From the NCBI GenBank assembly GCA_029216955.1, contig JANAVB010015600.1, positions 38,790,134-38,854,133 of the forward strand: a stretch of 64,000 bases of DNA, written 5' to 3'. Source of the DNA: Iris pallida. Its lineage: Eukaryota > Streptophyta > Magnoliopsida > Asparagales > Iridaceae. Made by a program: the position numbers and the translations under genes. Under the pieces are notes generated by a model, which saw only the letters and a program-made list of their open reading frames with translations, was not told where the DNA came from and did no database searches. This document shows, one piece after another, positions 49,401 through 62,872 of the stretch (its first letter is position 1; the number at the start of each line of letters is the position of its first letter).

Positions 49401-52400
49401 CCTCTGCAAAGTCAGACGCTTTTCCTGTCGATATCAGCTTCCGTATCTTCTCCAGGTAGGGGTCGTCCTTCTGTGTAGACTTGTTCCTCTCCAGTAGGCT
49501 CGGTTCCACCCGCAGTTGCGCTAGTTTCACGTCTCTGAAACGAACTCGGAGTTCAATGCCTATTCCTTCCAGGTCACGCAGCAGTCGATCGTTGATGCAT
49601 AACGAAGCTAAGTACTTTCGGCTCAGCGCATCCGCTACCACATTTCCCTTGCCCGGCGTGTAGTCGATCAATAAGTCATAGTCTTTGATTAGTTCGAGCC
49701 ATCGCCTCTGCCGCAAATTCAGTTCTTTCTGGGTGAAGAGATACTTGAGGCTTTTGTGGTCCATATAAATCCTGCACGCCACGCCATAGAGATAGTGACG
49801 CCACAGCTTCAACACAAACACAATCGCCGCCAATTCTAGGTCATGCGTGGGGTAGTTCTTCTCGTGCGGCTTCAACTGCCGGAAAGCAAAAGATATCACC
49901 TTATCCCGCTGTATGAGCACACACCCTAAGCCCTGGCCAGAAGTATCGCTGAAGATTTAAAATTCCTTCGTCCCTTCAGGAAGAGCAAGTATCGAGGCCG
50001 AAACGAGCCGTTGTTTGAGCTCCTGGAAGGAAGCTTTACAGTCGTCTGACCACTTGAATGCGACTCCTTTCTGGGTGAGGCGAGTCAACGGCGATGCGAT
50101 CTTCGCAAAGTCCTTCACGAAGCGTCGGTAGTATCCCGCCAAGCCTAGGAAGCTTCAAATTTCGCTAACTGACGCGGGCCGTTTCCAATCAGCAACTGCC
50201 TCGACTTTCTTCGGATCGATTGCGATGCCCGCGGCGGAGATAATTTGCCCAAGGAATAAGACGTTGTCCAACCAGAACTCGCACTTGCTCATCTTCGCAT
50301 ACAACTGATTCTCTCGAAGGGTTTGGAGTACCGTTCGCAGATGCTCTGCATGTTGCGCTCGATCCTTCCAGTAGACGAGGATGTCGTCGATGAAGACTAC
50401 TACGAACTTGTCAACGAACGGACGGAACACCCGATACATTAGATCCATAAAGACGGCAGGGGCGTTTGTCAGACCGAACGGCATTACCAAGAACTCGTAG
50501 TAGCCATAACGAGTGCGGAAGGCAGACTTCGGCACGTCATCTGGCTTGATTTGAGTTGGTGATAACCCGATCGCAGATCAATCTTCGAAAACACGGTTGT
50601 ACCTTGGAGCTGGTCGAACAAGTCGTCGATGCGGGGCATGGGGTATTTGTGTCGGACGGTGGCTTTATTCAATTCTTGATAGTCGATGCAGAGCCGCATC
50701 GATCCATCCTTCTTCTTCACGAATAGCACGGGCGCACCCCACGGCGAGACACTCGGACGGATAAACCCTTTGTCGAGCAATTCCTGAAGTTGTGCCTTCA
50801 ATTCTTTCAATTCTGCAGGGCCATTCTGTACGGGGCTTTCGAGATCGGCCGGGTGTCGGGAATGTGTCGATGGTGAACTCTATTTCTCGATCGGGCGGCA
50901 TGCCGGGTAGCTCGTCCGGGAACACGTTTGGGAATTCTGCCACAACGTCGGTCTGACCAGCGTTTGCACTATCCTGTCGTATGTCTCGAACGGAAGCTAG
51001 ATAGCCTTCGCACCCGAAATACAACATCCGTCGAGCTGATATAGCGGAGATCACCATGCAGGTCGGCGACACCTCACCACACGATAGCAGAATTCAGGCA
51101 CTCCAGGCATGCGGAATGTGACCCTCTTTTCAGTACAGTCTATGGTTGCGTTACACGGCCCGAGCCAGTCCATTCCCAGAATGATGTCAAAGTCCTTCAT
51201 GTCTAGAACTATCACATCCAGACCGATCTTTTGACCGCCGATACAGATAATCCCGTCGGCGCAAGCTAAGTTTGTGAGAATAGGTGTGCCCGAAGGCGTG
51301 CTTACGCTAAGGTCGAGATCTAATGATATTACAGGAAATTTGTGCTCGGCCGCAAAGTCCACCGATATAAAACTATATGAAGCACCTGAATCAAATAACA
51401 CACGAGCAGGCACATTATTGAATTTTAGTATACCTGACACTACGGTATCTGACGCCAGCGCTTCGTCTCGAGTCATGGCGTAGACGCGGCCCTGAGTGTT
51501 GGGGCGACGGTCTCGGCCATCTTGCGGTACGGGTTGAGTGGACGGAGGAGGTCGAGGCGCTTGTCCTCGATTCTCTTGACGGTGTTGTTGTGGCGGGGCG
51601 TTACGATTCCATTTTTGGGGCAATCTCGTGCTTGGTGGTTCCTTGCTCCGTAGTTGAAGCATCCTCCTTCGAAGACATGACAATCGTTGGCATGGTGACA
51701 GAAGTTATTGTACTTGGTGCACCGAGGTAGTGGGTTCTGCCCTTTGTAGCCGCCGTTGTTTGGACGCTTTGAAGCATGATTGTTGCCTCCCGTATAGCTA
51801 GAACGTTTGTGATTGGAGTGGCGCACAACGTCGTCAGCACCGGAAGGATGCAGGTTCTCAAGGCGAAGAGCGTGATTTAGAGCCTCATCTACGGTCTTGT
51901 ACTCCGGGACCCCGACATGTGCACCGATAGAGTGTCGCAGACCCACTTCGAACCGTCGCACACGGCACTCTTCAGTAGGCAGAAACTGGCCAGCAAACTT
52001 AGACAACTTGTTGAATTCTGTGGCGTACTGTTCCACTGTCCGGCTCCCTTGCTTCTACTGCATGAATTCATTCTCCTTCGCTTGACGAACGGCTGACAGA
52101 AGGTACTGGACTTCAAAAGCTTTGCGGAACATGGCCCAAGAGATCGGCGCGGTAGTGTTGTCCGGTCGGATCGCTCGCTTGCGCACGGCCCACCAGTCGT
52201 GCGCGTTCAACCGTAGTTGAAGTTGTGCGCAGGCGACTTGCTTGGATTCATCAATGCCGAGCAGCTCGAAGTGATCTTCCAGCTCTTTCAACCAGTCGAT
52301 TGCCATGGAGGGACCCTCGGTGCCGCTGAAGGAAGTGCGGCACGCCTTCTTGAATTCTGACACTTCAAAGTTGTACTTTTTCGGTGCCGCTGGTTGACGC

Positions 52401-54472
52401 TCGGGATCCTCCGTGTCGACATCAATGGGTTGGATCGCCGGTACGGTGACGGTAGGCGTAGTCGTAGAATTCCCGTTGGCCGCCATTGTTTGGACGATCT
52501 GCTGCAGGGTATCTAGCTGCTTTTGCTGAAGTTTGGCATGTGCATCAAAGCGAGCTTCGAAGCGAGCTTCGAACTGGGCCTGTCGTTCCTCTACCTGTTG
52601 ATGCCGGTTCTCGGATTGGTTTTGCTGCGTCTCCATCATGCGCAGCATCATTTCGATGGTATCGTTAGAAGGTCTGGACCGCGGACGATGCGAACTACTA
52701 GAGCCGCTAGAAGCGCTCTGTTCTTGCTCGGCCGTGGGCTCCGTCACTTCTGCGATACGAAGGCAAACGCATCAGTCATAAATTATTACGGACTTATTGT
52801 ATGGAACAACTTATCTCATCGATGCGAGGTCAAAGGTTTGGAACTCTAGACGCGAGGCCAAAGGATGTAAAGCCGTGCTTTGATACCATTATGTCACGCC
52901 CCGATTCCGTAGAATCGATAGTCGTCCCCCGGGCGTAATGCCGTGCGAACCTAAGTTGCGATCGCAAAAGGCAGAGTCATAAGGTTATCCAAAACACAAC
53001 ATCAAGTTAGATTACGCAGAGAAATTGAATGATACATTTGAAATAGAAATAGACTTTTTATTGATAATAAAAACTTTACATTGACTTCTTTACAATCATT
53101 GCCGTGCGGGCTACAACATGACTAGACTTACAAAATGAACGCCGATGAGATAGTCGTTCCATACATTACATCCCTTATTACAAGCAAAAACCATTACACA
53201 TTTCCACCTGCGATCGAGGGAAGCCAAGCCGCCATCTATTCTTCTTTGTACTGAGTGCGGAGTCTTCAAAAGGATTTCAGAAACACAAGTCTTCACACGC
53301 GGACGAGGCTTCAAAGGGTTCACTTCATCTTGAGCTTTCAAGTGGCACGCCCTTCGTAGTTCGGGGGTACCTGCGTGGAGAGCGAGGATCAGTACATTAC
53401 ACTTTGTACTGGTGCGTGGCAAGTCATGTTCCAAGCTCTCATTTGGTTGATGAGTTTATATGACTTAGAGTATAAATGTTTCTAACCATCCTAATGAATT
53501 GCAAACAAGCATATGACAAGCATAGTAAAATTTACGTTGAAACTTACCGACGGCGGACCGCGTTGCGCCTTTTGAAACTTACCATGTTCTTCCCTGTCAA
53601 TTGTATTCATTTACATTCCAAGTGCAACATTACGTGTGTTTGGTCACTGACATCACAAGCCATCCTGGACTATAGCTTTGTTAGCCGGGGCCCTTGCAGC
53701 GCAAGTAGCGAGCCCCGCTGCAAGTCTCCGCTTAACCCGTGCTATCATCCAGCACAGCTATACCGTGTTTCCTCCTAGGCCGAGTCGGTCCCGTGGCCCC
53801 AGGTAGTCGCTCGAGGAAACTCTCTTCTTGTCGACAAGTTGTCCAACGACCGAGTTAAGACATTATTCAGTTATTAAGGTGTAGCCTTCATTCTCTTTGA
53901 AACTTAATCATTTTACTGTGCTCGTGCCCTTGCATTCATTCTTTCTTCCGCAACAACACTATTCATTTACTTAAGAAGGGGTCGACAAGAGAAGGGTCAG
54001 CCACTCACCTTGAGTTTACTTCGACGATAGAACTTGTTGGTCGCGCTAGACGTCGCCTACGCGATTACCTGAAATCGCACAAGCAACCGATTAGAACACT
54101 GCATTATTCAAGGAGTTCGATAGGAAATGCGAGTTCGAAATGCAAGCCATGAAAACCATCGAAAACATTCACGAAAATGCATTCAGAAAACAAAGCCAAA
54201 ACCAACGCAAGCGGCGTAAAAAGCAGAGCAACGGGAGGTCTCTCCCGACTCAGCCGCAGAGTCAATCCTCGAGGCACAACCCGCTGAATATGGGACTTGG
54301 TTCCGAAGAAGACATTCTATAACGAGGAATGGATCTTAATTCAACCTTTCCCGTTCGATCGACTCGGTCGATCCCGACCTATCGGTCCCGACCGAATCGA
54401 TAGCCACAGTGTTCCTTTCTCGCGTACCCCGTGGACAGAGTACGGGACACGATATAGGGACGGGGCACTACA
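46449..54472 (-). mobile_element. Element A, second copy
   Basis: 8024 bp with LTRs 46449-48019 and 52892-54472, AGCTG duplications at 46444-46448 and 54473-54477, and the PBS at 52888-52877. Coding parts: gag 52747-52055 and 52036-51473; protease 51683-51051; RT 50810-50155; connection 50142-49957; RNase H and integrase 49920-48472; chromodomain 48469-48074. Extra frameshifts near 49080, 50550, 50860, 51085 and 51617 are absent from the first copy. Confidence 0.93.
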
Positions 54473-54810
54473 AGCTGTGCTGGGGACTTGTGCAGCAAAG
54501 GGGGGATTGATGAGCTGCAAAGGAGAAGGGTTGGAACGGGCCTGAGAAAGAGGGGTGTGATCAGGAGATAACACCTTGTCATCAGCAGGTCTAGAACGGG
54601 TTGTCTTTCCTCTAGTCATAGTCTGAAAGGTTTTAGGAGGCAAACATAAGCAAGGTAGCCTACCAGTCTATAACAACCAAAAATATTTATTTATAATATA
54701 ATTCGGTCCTATGTTGTGACAAATTAATGTTCTTGTGTTCTAAATGTTCTAGAGGTGTTCTCCTAAGTTGTTGTTGAGAGAAGGACCTGCATGGGCCACC
54801 ACTAAAAATA

Positions 54811-56152
54811 TGTCACGACCCGATCCCAACTTGTTGGGTCGAACCGGATGATGCCCAGCCTGCACCGTTGTGAGACGGCGGCAGTAAGCTGTTTTATTGC
54901 AGGTAATCACAACAACATCTAAACATTTGTCACAACATTTATATACGGGAACTTTAAAAATTTATTCAATATTTGAATAAATACAACTGGAAAGTAAAAG
55001 TGCTGAAAGGAAATACTGAATTCAAGTCTACAAAAAAATTCCAATAAAAGAAACTCGAATTAAAACGACATCTAGCTAGAATGGCTGTCTCGTCAGCCTC
55101 AGGATCTGCGTCCTCCAAGGGGTCTCCGGGAACACAGCAGAATATGGTACTGGGTCATAGTAGCTATTGTGCTATAGCTCAGCAATCATCAGTGACACAT
55201 AAAATATTGGGTCTCCAGTCAGGAGGGAGCAAGTACGAGTATATATCCAACATTTCAAATAATAATAGAAATTTGCAATTTTAAACAATTTAAAATACAA
55301 TATTTTCCTACAATTCTACACGGTAGAAAATAATATGATTTGAGTAGATAATGACTATGACCGGCTTGGGTTGTACACTTGTATCCTAGCGATACGATAT
55401 GGCTTATTCCCGTGTGTAAGAGGGGTAAGCTAATACATTCATTAATTATTTGGGGTATTGGTCATAGACACTACACTACTTCCCCAATATCCCGCAGTCA
55501 ATCAATCAATACTCTAGGAGAGAGTTCCGTGTAACAATGTGGTTTAAACATGCAAGATAACAATTACTAATTAAAATGCAGAATAATATAACCGTAACTT
55601 GTCTCGATTTGTAAGACTGGAGTAGGGGCAAGTTGGTACCGAGGAGGAAGTCAAGTTCGTCTTCGAGATCCTACAGTTGGAGAACTTGACTTAGAACCAA
55701 TATTGTAGCCATTCTAGGTGTGCTAGTTACAATCTCTAGTAGTAGTGTCCTAGTCAGATTTTTAAGTTTTTAATTATTCTACCGGAAAACGTCTAACGTC
55801 ACAATTCTACGTTCATTTATTATTTATTTAAAATAAGTCGGTTATTGATTAATTAGAAAAATGGCAATTACCGGTTAATTTGGCAAAACTTGTATTTTGT
55901 AATATTATATATAAAACTACTATTTTTCTTTTAAATAAGAAAACGTGAATTCTTGTTAAGTTACAAACTTACAATTTTACTAATTTATTTACTGTGAGAA
56001 AACCTTATTAATTTTCTATATTAAAATAAATACTCATTTTAATAATCTACGCGTTTAAAGCCAAAACAATAACTCAGAAAATCAAGAAAAAGCTACGCTA
56101 TACAATACAGGATCGCAGCAAAGAAAATAGAAAACTGAGCTTATGCCCTTAC
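54811..56152 (-). repeat. Element B 5' LTR inner part, second copy
   Basis: It corresponds to 26363-27704 and ends with CTTAC (56148-56152), the element N target duplication. Confidence 0.92.
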
Positions 56153-58455
56153 TGTAGTGCCCCGTCCCGCTCAGTCAATCGGAGGAATCGGAACGCTAAC
56201 GACGTTCGGACTTAGCCTTACAACGGCTGCTCGAAGACATCGCTCGGTCGAGGCGACCGCTCGCTCAGGTGGGGTAGTTTCGGTGAACTTGTCTCATCTT
56301 TGCCTTCACATAATAAATCGTGTTTTCAACTTGCACAAGTAGACGTAATAATAAAAGAGATGAATCCACATAGCTAAGGGAATAATCCCAACGGGTCAAA
56401 ATGAGTTAGAACATGGAAAAATGTCCCACGGTCGGCTTAGAGTTGGTGGACGGCGTGCTTTGAAAATGACACTCGGTCCTTCGTCCCGCGGCTTGGGAGA
56501 AGGAAAGTTGGTCTTCGACACAAAGTTATGAAATAGCCTAAGTTATAGGCGTCGCCTGCGTGAATGCTTGTTAAAGCATGCACGGTCCCGTCGAATTGTC
56601 CCGACACTTAAGTTGGCCTAAGACATAGGCGTTGCCCGCGTAAATGCTCGACAAAGCATGCACGTTCCATACCGCAAGGCTTGGCACAGCCTTTGCTCGT
56701 CCCTTAAGTTAAGTTATAGGCTCGATTAAGTTAGGCAAAGTTACGCCGATCGACCTAAGTCATTTCTAGTGCTGTCCCACTCTTTCTACGGTTGTCAAGT
56801 TAAATAGTCCCACGATCCCAAGGCCCGTCATATGAAGTATAGCTTGGGCGATAGCGTCGCGTAGATCGGAAGTCGGTTTGGGACACGATGGCACGGTCCT
56901 AGAGTTTTAAGGCACGGGCCACGGTTGATTCATTGAGTTTGGAAAGTGTTGCAAATAGTTGTTCTTGAGTTGAGTAAAATAATAGGGCAAGAAAGAAGAA
57001 TGCTCGCGACTACGGGTCGTCGAAGCAAAATCTCAGAGGTGAGACGTATTGAACTAGGCCCTGAAAGAGATGATAACACTAAAGGTGGAATGACTGTGTG
57101 AGACTTCAGTTGAGTCGAGTCTTGCATGGTCATGGACAACTTGTCGACAAGGTAGAGTTTCCTCGAACGGTAGCCCGACGGAAGGGGACCGGTTCTTGAG
57201 AAGCATCATTAGCACGTGCTGGATGACCGCACAAGTTAGCACAGAGGCTTGCCAGCGGGGCTAGCTACCCACCTGGCAAGGGCGGCCGCCTAACAAGCTG
57301 AAGGAGTCCAGGATGGCTCTGGGAGTCAGTGACCGAATCATATAGATGAGTCGGCATCGCGGCAAATCTGCGTGTGTGCCTTTGGATTGAGTTGAGTTAT
57401 TGAATGTGTGTATAGTTGGAATACAATGTTTGGTCCTAAGATGTGGCATCAACATAGGCGACGTGCTTCGGCACGAGATGTGACATCGAGTCTAATGTTG
57501 TCAGTATATAAATTACATAGTTTGGATGTGAGTTGCCCTGAGTCTAAGTCAGGAAAGGCCGCAAGGCAGAGTTGGTCGAGTGACACTTAACCCACAAGTC
57601 TTGATTGGGTCAGTTGATGATTTGGTAGCAAAGGGCCGCGAGGCGGCGATATGGTCGAGTCGCACGTAGTTGCGAGGCACGGTCACACGGGAATGGAGCC
57701 TCATCGCATAGTTGCGTCTCTGATTTTGGCCGAAAGGCAAGCACGACTTGATAGGTTAACGTGGTTTGAGTCAACATTGTTGTGCAAGCACGGGATGGTC
57801 TAAAGATACAAATAGACAAGGCGTCGGTCATAAAACTAATCCTAAGGCAAGAGTAGAAAGACAATACAAAAGGAGACTATGTTGCACAAAGTAAAGTAAA
57901 CGTGTTGGTTTTGTATGGGTGGGCGAGGAGCTCATTCCACCAGTATAGTTGAGTACTGACACCCACTTAGTTTACATGTGCAGGCACAGGTAGAAGCTCG
58001 TGGCATGGAGCTCGCTTGGATGCGTCGAGGCACGGAGTTTCTTGGCGATTCGAAGCACGGGACCGCATGGAGTAAAGACTTATACAGGACATAATGTATG
58101 GACGTCGCCTTCTGAAGCATCCGCTGGATCAAGACTTGTAATTGAGAGATGAGAGAGAGCTGAGTGAACTTGTAAAATGTGAGAAAAGTGAGCTTGAGTG
58201 ATTGTAATATTGGCCTTGCGCCCTCAATGTAACCGTTGTTTCAATATCAATAAAGAGCTTCTTTGAATAACTTGTGTTTGTTCTTAATTTCCGCTGCTAT
58301 CATTCGATGTCTCTGCTTGGGACTTCTGTGCGACGACCCCGTCGTAGCCGCTGAAATCGGCCGTTATGGAACCCGCCTTGCACGAGCGCAATCTAGGCTC
58401 GTACGGCATCACGCCTTAGCGAGGACGGTCGTTCCTACGGGAGCGGGGCGTGACA
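56153..58455 (+). repeat. Element N 5' LTR, second copy
   Basis: Identical in layout to 27705-30007, with the TATA-like site near 57505 and AATAAA at 58249-58254. Confidence 0.93.
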
Positions 58456-60563
58456 TAATGGTATCAGAGCACGGCTTTACGTCCTTGGACTATCGATTGA
58501 ATTCTTTAACTCGTTGTTTCCGCAAACTTTGTTGCTTTCGCAAGTTGATATCGTTGGTGCGCTCTCTCTCAATTGTCCCACGGGATGTCCATACAATAAG
58601 TCTATCTATTTTGAAAAACATAGGAGAACAGTTTTTGACAACAAAATAAAAAGATGGTTCGTGTAAGCACGGTTGGCTAAGTCGGGCTGGGCATATACAC
58701 CAAAGTTTCGTCGACCTTAGAAAAGTCGAGTGCGGGAATTAAATTGTGTCGGATGAAAATAGGTTGAACTCGATTGATTAAAGTGAGATGACTATCGATA
58801 GGGGTACTATCGAGCGACGATAACATCGATGAGATATAGATGAGCGTGCTTGGAAATTGAGGAATGGTTCGAACGGAAAATTTAAAGAAGTGGATTTTGA
58901 TTCGTATGATAAGTTGTGGATTTGTTGAATGACTTCATCCCTGAGTGGTGTATGCGATAGCCTCAGGGATGTCGATCGATTGATAAAGGAGTGATGCAAA
59001 TTGAGGAAATACGTTGGTCGATAACTTAAGATAAACGGATGAACGATACGTGAATCTGGTTCGAGGAAAAATTGATGTTGTGAATGATTCGAGGGATAAT
59101 GATCGAACTTGAATTTGAATGTCGAGGAGATTATCCAGTCGGACGATAGCATCATTCGCACGACTCGAAATTGGTTGCAAAGGAAGATCGTCAGCTTACG
59201 CATATCGTCGATGGTATTGAGGCGTATCAAAGATCGATATACGATAACTCGGGGGTACTCTGACTCGGCATCGTGCAAGTGTTATTATTCGGTTGGATGC
59301 AATACTTAGGATTTTGACTGAGATGAATATTGGAAGCAAATAATTGTGTCTTGATGGTTACGCAGAAAACCACAACGTCGACGATCTTGTCTTGCGCGGG
59401 CGCAACTCTAGCCTCGCCCATACGTTGCGTCGGGTTCGGGGCGATCGTTCTGCGTGAGCGCTGACATGGTGATTCATATCGCGGGAATGATCGAACTCAA
59501 AAAATCAGGACGCAGCAACGTTGATTGTCTCGACTTGTTGGCTTGATGCGAAGGTAGACTCGAGGATTGTAGGACCTATGATTAACGAATGAATGAAACT
59601 TGAGGATTGAGTAGGTCCAATCTGCGCATCGAAAATGAATTAGTCTGGACACAAAACAAGAGTTATGTCCCGATGAGAATGATTATCTCGCGGGAGCGTG
59701 CATGGTGATTCATGCCCACCGTGGATAATCTGAGTCGCGTGAGATCGGGGCACAACGCATTGTTAAGTCGGACGACCTTGTGATCGATTACGTGAATTAG
59801 AATAGATGACTTCGGAAGTATGAAATGTGAATTATGGTTTAGCGATGGATTGTGTCGTAGCGTGCTTGACTTGGAAGGGATGATAGGAAGATTATGTCGA
59901 ACGTGTTCGAAGATATTGACTATGCGAAATGGCTTTGCTGAATGACTCAGACCCCGTGCGACGAATGTTGGCATGTGCGTAGGGAATCGATGCTCGATGT
60001 TTAGAAATCGGAGTGATGCGAGCTTGGGTAGAGAACCCCGTACCATCGATTTGGTTTGACCTTAGGATGGGGTCAGTGTTGATATTGTTGTTTGGGAACT
60101 ATGATTCCAATACTGACGGAAAGACATAGCCTAGCGGTTAGGCAGACGTTCGAGTGTGAAGTGGTAGGATTTGTGGAGGCACCACTCGCGAGTATCGGTT
60201 GACATGCATGTATATCAGGGACGCTTGAATGCGTGCACGATCCGACTCGAGTGGTGATGGCGGGATTCGCTATCACGAGGCTGGGTTGAAATACACGTAT
60301 TTTGGGGACGCCTAAGATATGTGCACGATCCGTACTAAGTGATACGTTGAATTCAAGTGAGGCTTGAGGAACAGAAAAGTGTCGAGGATTTTGAGATCGT
60401 AAGTTTTGAAGAAAGGATTGAGGGTAGCACGAGCGTGGCTCGGATTTGAGAAATGCATAGGAGTAGTGTGTGCGAGAGTTCGTGAATGTTGAGTAAAGTG
60501 ATAGGTCAATAAGTAAGTACTCAGTTAGTTTCGAGGACGAAACTTTTTCTGAGTGGTGTAAGA

Positions 60564-62867
60564 TGTAGTGCCCCGTCCCGCTCAGCCAATCGGATGAATC
60601 GGAACGCTAACGGCGTTCGGACTTAGCCTTACAACGGCTGCTCGAAGACATCGCTCGATCGAGGCGACCGCTCGCTCAGGTGGGGTAGTTTCGGTGAACT
60701 TGCCTCATCTTTGCCTTTACATAATAAATCGTGTTTTCAACTTGCACAAGTAGGCGTAATAATAAAAGAGATGAATCCACATAGCTAAAGGAATAATCCC
60801 GACGGGTCAAAATGAGTTAGAACATGGAAAAACGTCCCATGATCGGCTTAGAGTTGGTGCACGGCGTGCTTTGAAAATGACACTCGGTCCTTCGTCCCGC
60901 GGCTTGGGAGAAGGAAAGTTGGTCTTCGACACAAAGTTATGAAATAGCCTAAGTCATAGGCGTCGCCTGCGTGAATGCTTGTTAAAGCATGCACGGTCCC
61001 GTCGAATTGTCCCGACACTTAAGTTGGCCTAAGTCATAGGCGTCGCCCGCGTAAATGCTCGACAAAGCATGCACGTTTCCATAACGCAAGGCTTGGCATA
61101 GCCTTTGCTCGTCCCTTGAGTCAAGTTATAGGCTCGATTAAGTTAGGCAAAGTTACGCCGATCGACCTAAGTCATTTCTAGTGCTGTCCCACTCTTTCTG
61201 CGGTTGTCAAGTTAAATAGTCCCACGATCCCAAGGCCCGTCATATGAAGTATGGCTTGGACGATAGCGTCGCGTAGATCGGAAGTCGGTTTGAGACACGA
61301 TGGCACGGTCCTAGAGTTTTAAGGCACGGGCCACGGTTGATTCATTGAGTTTGGAAAGTGTTGCAAATAGTTGTTCTTGAGTTGAGTAAAATGATAGGGC
61401 AAGAAAGAAGAATGCTCGCGACTACGGGTCGTCGAGGCAAAATCTCAGAGGTGAGACGTATTGAACTAGGCCCTGAAAGAGATGATAACACTAGAGGTGG
61501 AATGACTGTGTGAGACGTCAGTTGAGTCGAGTCTTACATGGTCATGGACAACTTGTCGACAAGGTAGAGTTTCCTCGAACGGTAGCCCGACGGAAGGGGA
61601 CCGGTTCTTGAGAAGCATCATTAGCACGTGCTGGATGACCGCACAAGTTAGCACAGAGGCTTGCCAGCGGGGCTAGCTACCCACCTGGCAAGGGCTGCCG
61701 CCTAACAAGCTGAAGGAGTCCAGGATGGCTCTGGGAGTCAGTGACCAAATCATATGGATGAGTCGGCATCGCGGCAAATCCGCGTGTGTGCCTTTGGATT
61801 GAGTTGATTTATTGAATGTGTGTATAGTTGGAATACAATGTTTGGTCCTAAGATGTGGCATCAACATAGGCGACGTGCTTCGGCACGAGACGTGGCATCG
61901 AGTCTAATGTTGTCAGCATATAAGTTACATAGTTTGGATGTGAGTTGCCCTGAGTCTAAGTCAGAAAAGGCCGCAAGGCAGAGTTGGTCGAGTGACACTT
62001 AACCCACAAGTCTTGATTGGGTCAGTTGATGATTTGGTAGCAAAGGGTCACGAGGCGGCGATATGGTCGAGTCGCACGTAGTTGCGAGGCACGGTCACAC
62101 GGAAATGGAGCCTCATCGCGTAGTTGTGTCTCTGATTTTGGCCGAAAGGCAAGCACGACTTGATAGGTTAACGTGGTTTGAGTCAACATTGTTGTGCAAG
62201 CACGGGATGGTCTAAAGACACAAATAGGCAAGGCGTCGGTCATAAAACTGGTCCTAAGGCAATAGTAGAAAGACAATACAAAAGGGGACTAAGTTGCACA
62301 AATTTAAGTAAACGTGTTGGTTTTGTATGGGTGGGCGAGGAGCTCATTCCACCAGTACAGTTGAGTACTGACACCCACTTAGTTTACATGTGCAGGCACA
62401 GGTAGAAGCTCGTGGCGCGGAGCTCGCTTGGATGCGTCGAGGCACGGAGTTCCTTGGCGATTCGAAGTGCGCGGCCGCATGGAGTAAAGGCTTATACAGG
62501 ACATAATGTATGGACGTCGTCTTCTGAAGCATCCGTTGGATCAAGACTTGTAATTGAGAGATGAGAGAGAGCTGAGTGAACTTGTAAAATGTGAGAAGAG
62601 TGAGCTTGAGTGATTGTAATATTGGCCTTGCGCCCCCAATGTAACCGTTGTTTCAATATCAATAAAGAGCTTCTTTGAATAACTTATGTTTGTTCTTAAT
62701 TTTCGCTGCTATCATTCAATATCTCTGCTTGGGACTTCTGTGCGACGACCCCGTCACAGCCGCTGAAATCGGCCGTTATGGAACCCGCCTTGCACGAGCG
62801 CAATCTAGGCTCGTGCGGCATCACGCCTTAGTGAGGACGATCGCTCCTACGGGAGCGGGGCGTGACA
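60564..62867 (+). repeat. Element N 3' LTR, complete
   Basis: 2304 bp, TGTAGTGCC to GGGCGTGACA. Only the part to 62579 is duplicated in the first contig; the rest is unique. Confidence 0.93.
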
Positions 62868-62872
62868 CTTAC
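62868..62872. repeat. Target-site duplication of element N, right
   Basis: CTTAC. The uninterrupted LTR of B has a single CTTAC at the same point (12733-12737). Confidence 0.95.

Larger units (their letters stand above)
34141..62579 (+). repeat. Second assembled copy of 5580-34127
   Basis: Every element of 5580-34127 recurs here in the same order and orientation. The offset is 28561 at the start, 28508 at the B LTR, 28461 at the left end of A, and 28448 from the right end of A to the N 3' LTR. Differences are mostly single-base or 2-base deletions in short runs. The pattern fits unpolished ends of two overlapping contigs. Confidence 0.95.
56153..62867 (+). mobile_element. Element N, complete: non-autonomous LTR element
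   Basis: 6715 bp with LTRs 56153-58455 and 60564-62867 and an interior of 2108 bp. It is flanked by CTTAC at 56148-56152 and 62868-62872. The PBS TGGTATCAGAGC is at 58459-58470. No protein domain of gag or pol is present. Termini, PBS, leader motif and the region before the 3' LTR match element A, so it was probably mobilised by proteins of A-type elements. The two LTRs differ at a few positions per hundred bases in places I compared (for example 3 in the first 60). Large LTRs with a short non-coding interior fit the LARD/TRIM continuum by structure. Confidence 0.93.

Noticed and set aside
48472..49920. 482-codon continuous RNase H-integrase frame in the second copy as evidence of an intact integrase
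   Set aside because: It is continuous only because a 2-base deletion near 49080 offsets the later frameshift; about 40 codons between are not integrase sequence.
5580..62579. A true segmental tandem duplication of 28.5 kb
   Set aside because: The indel distribution and the 13-N gap fit overlapping contigs far better.
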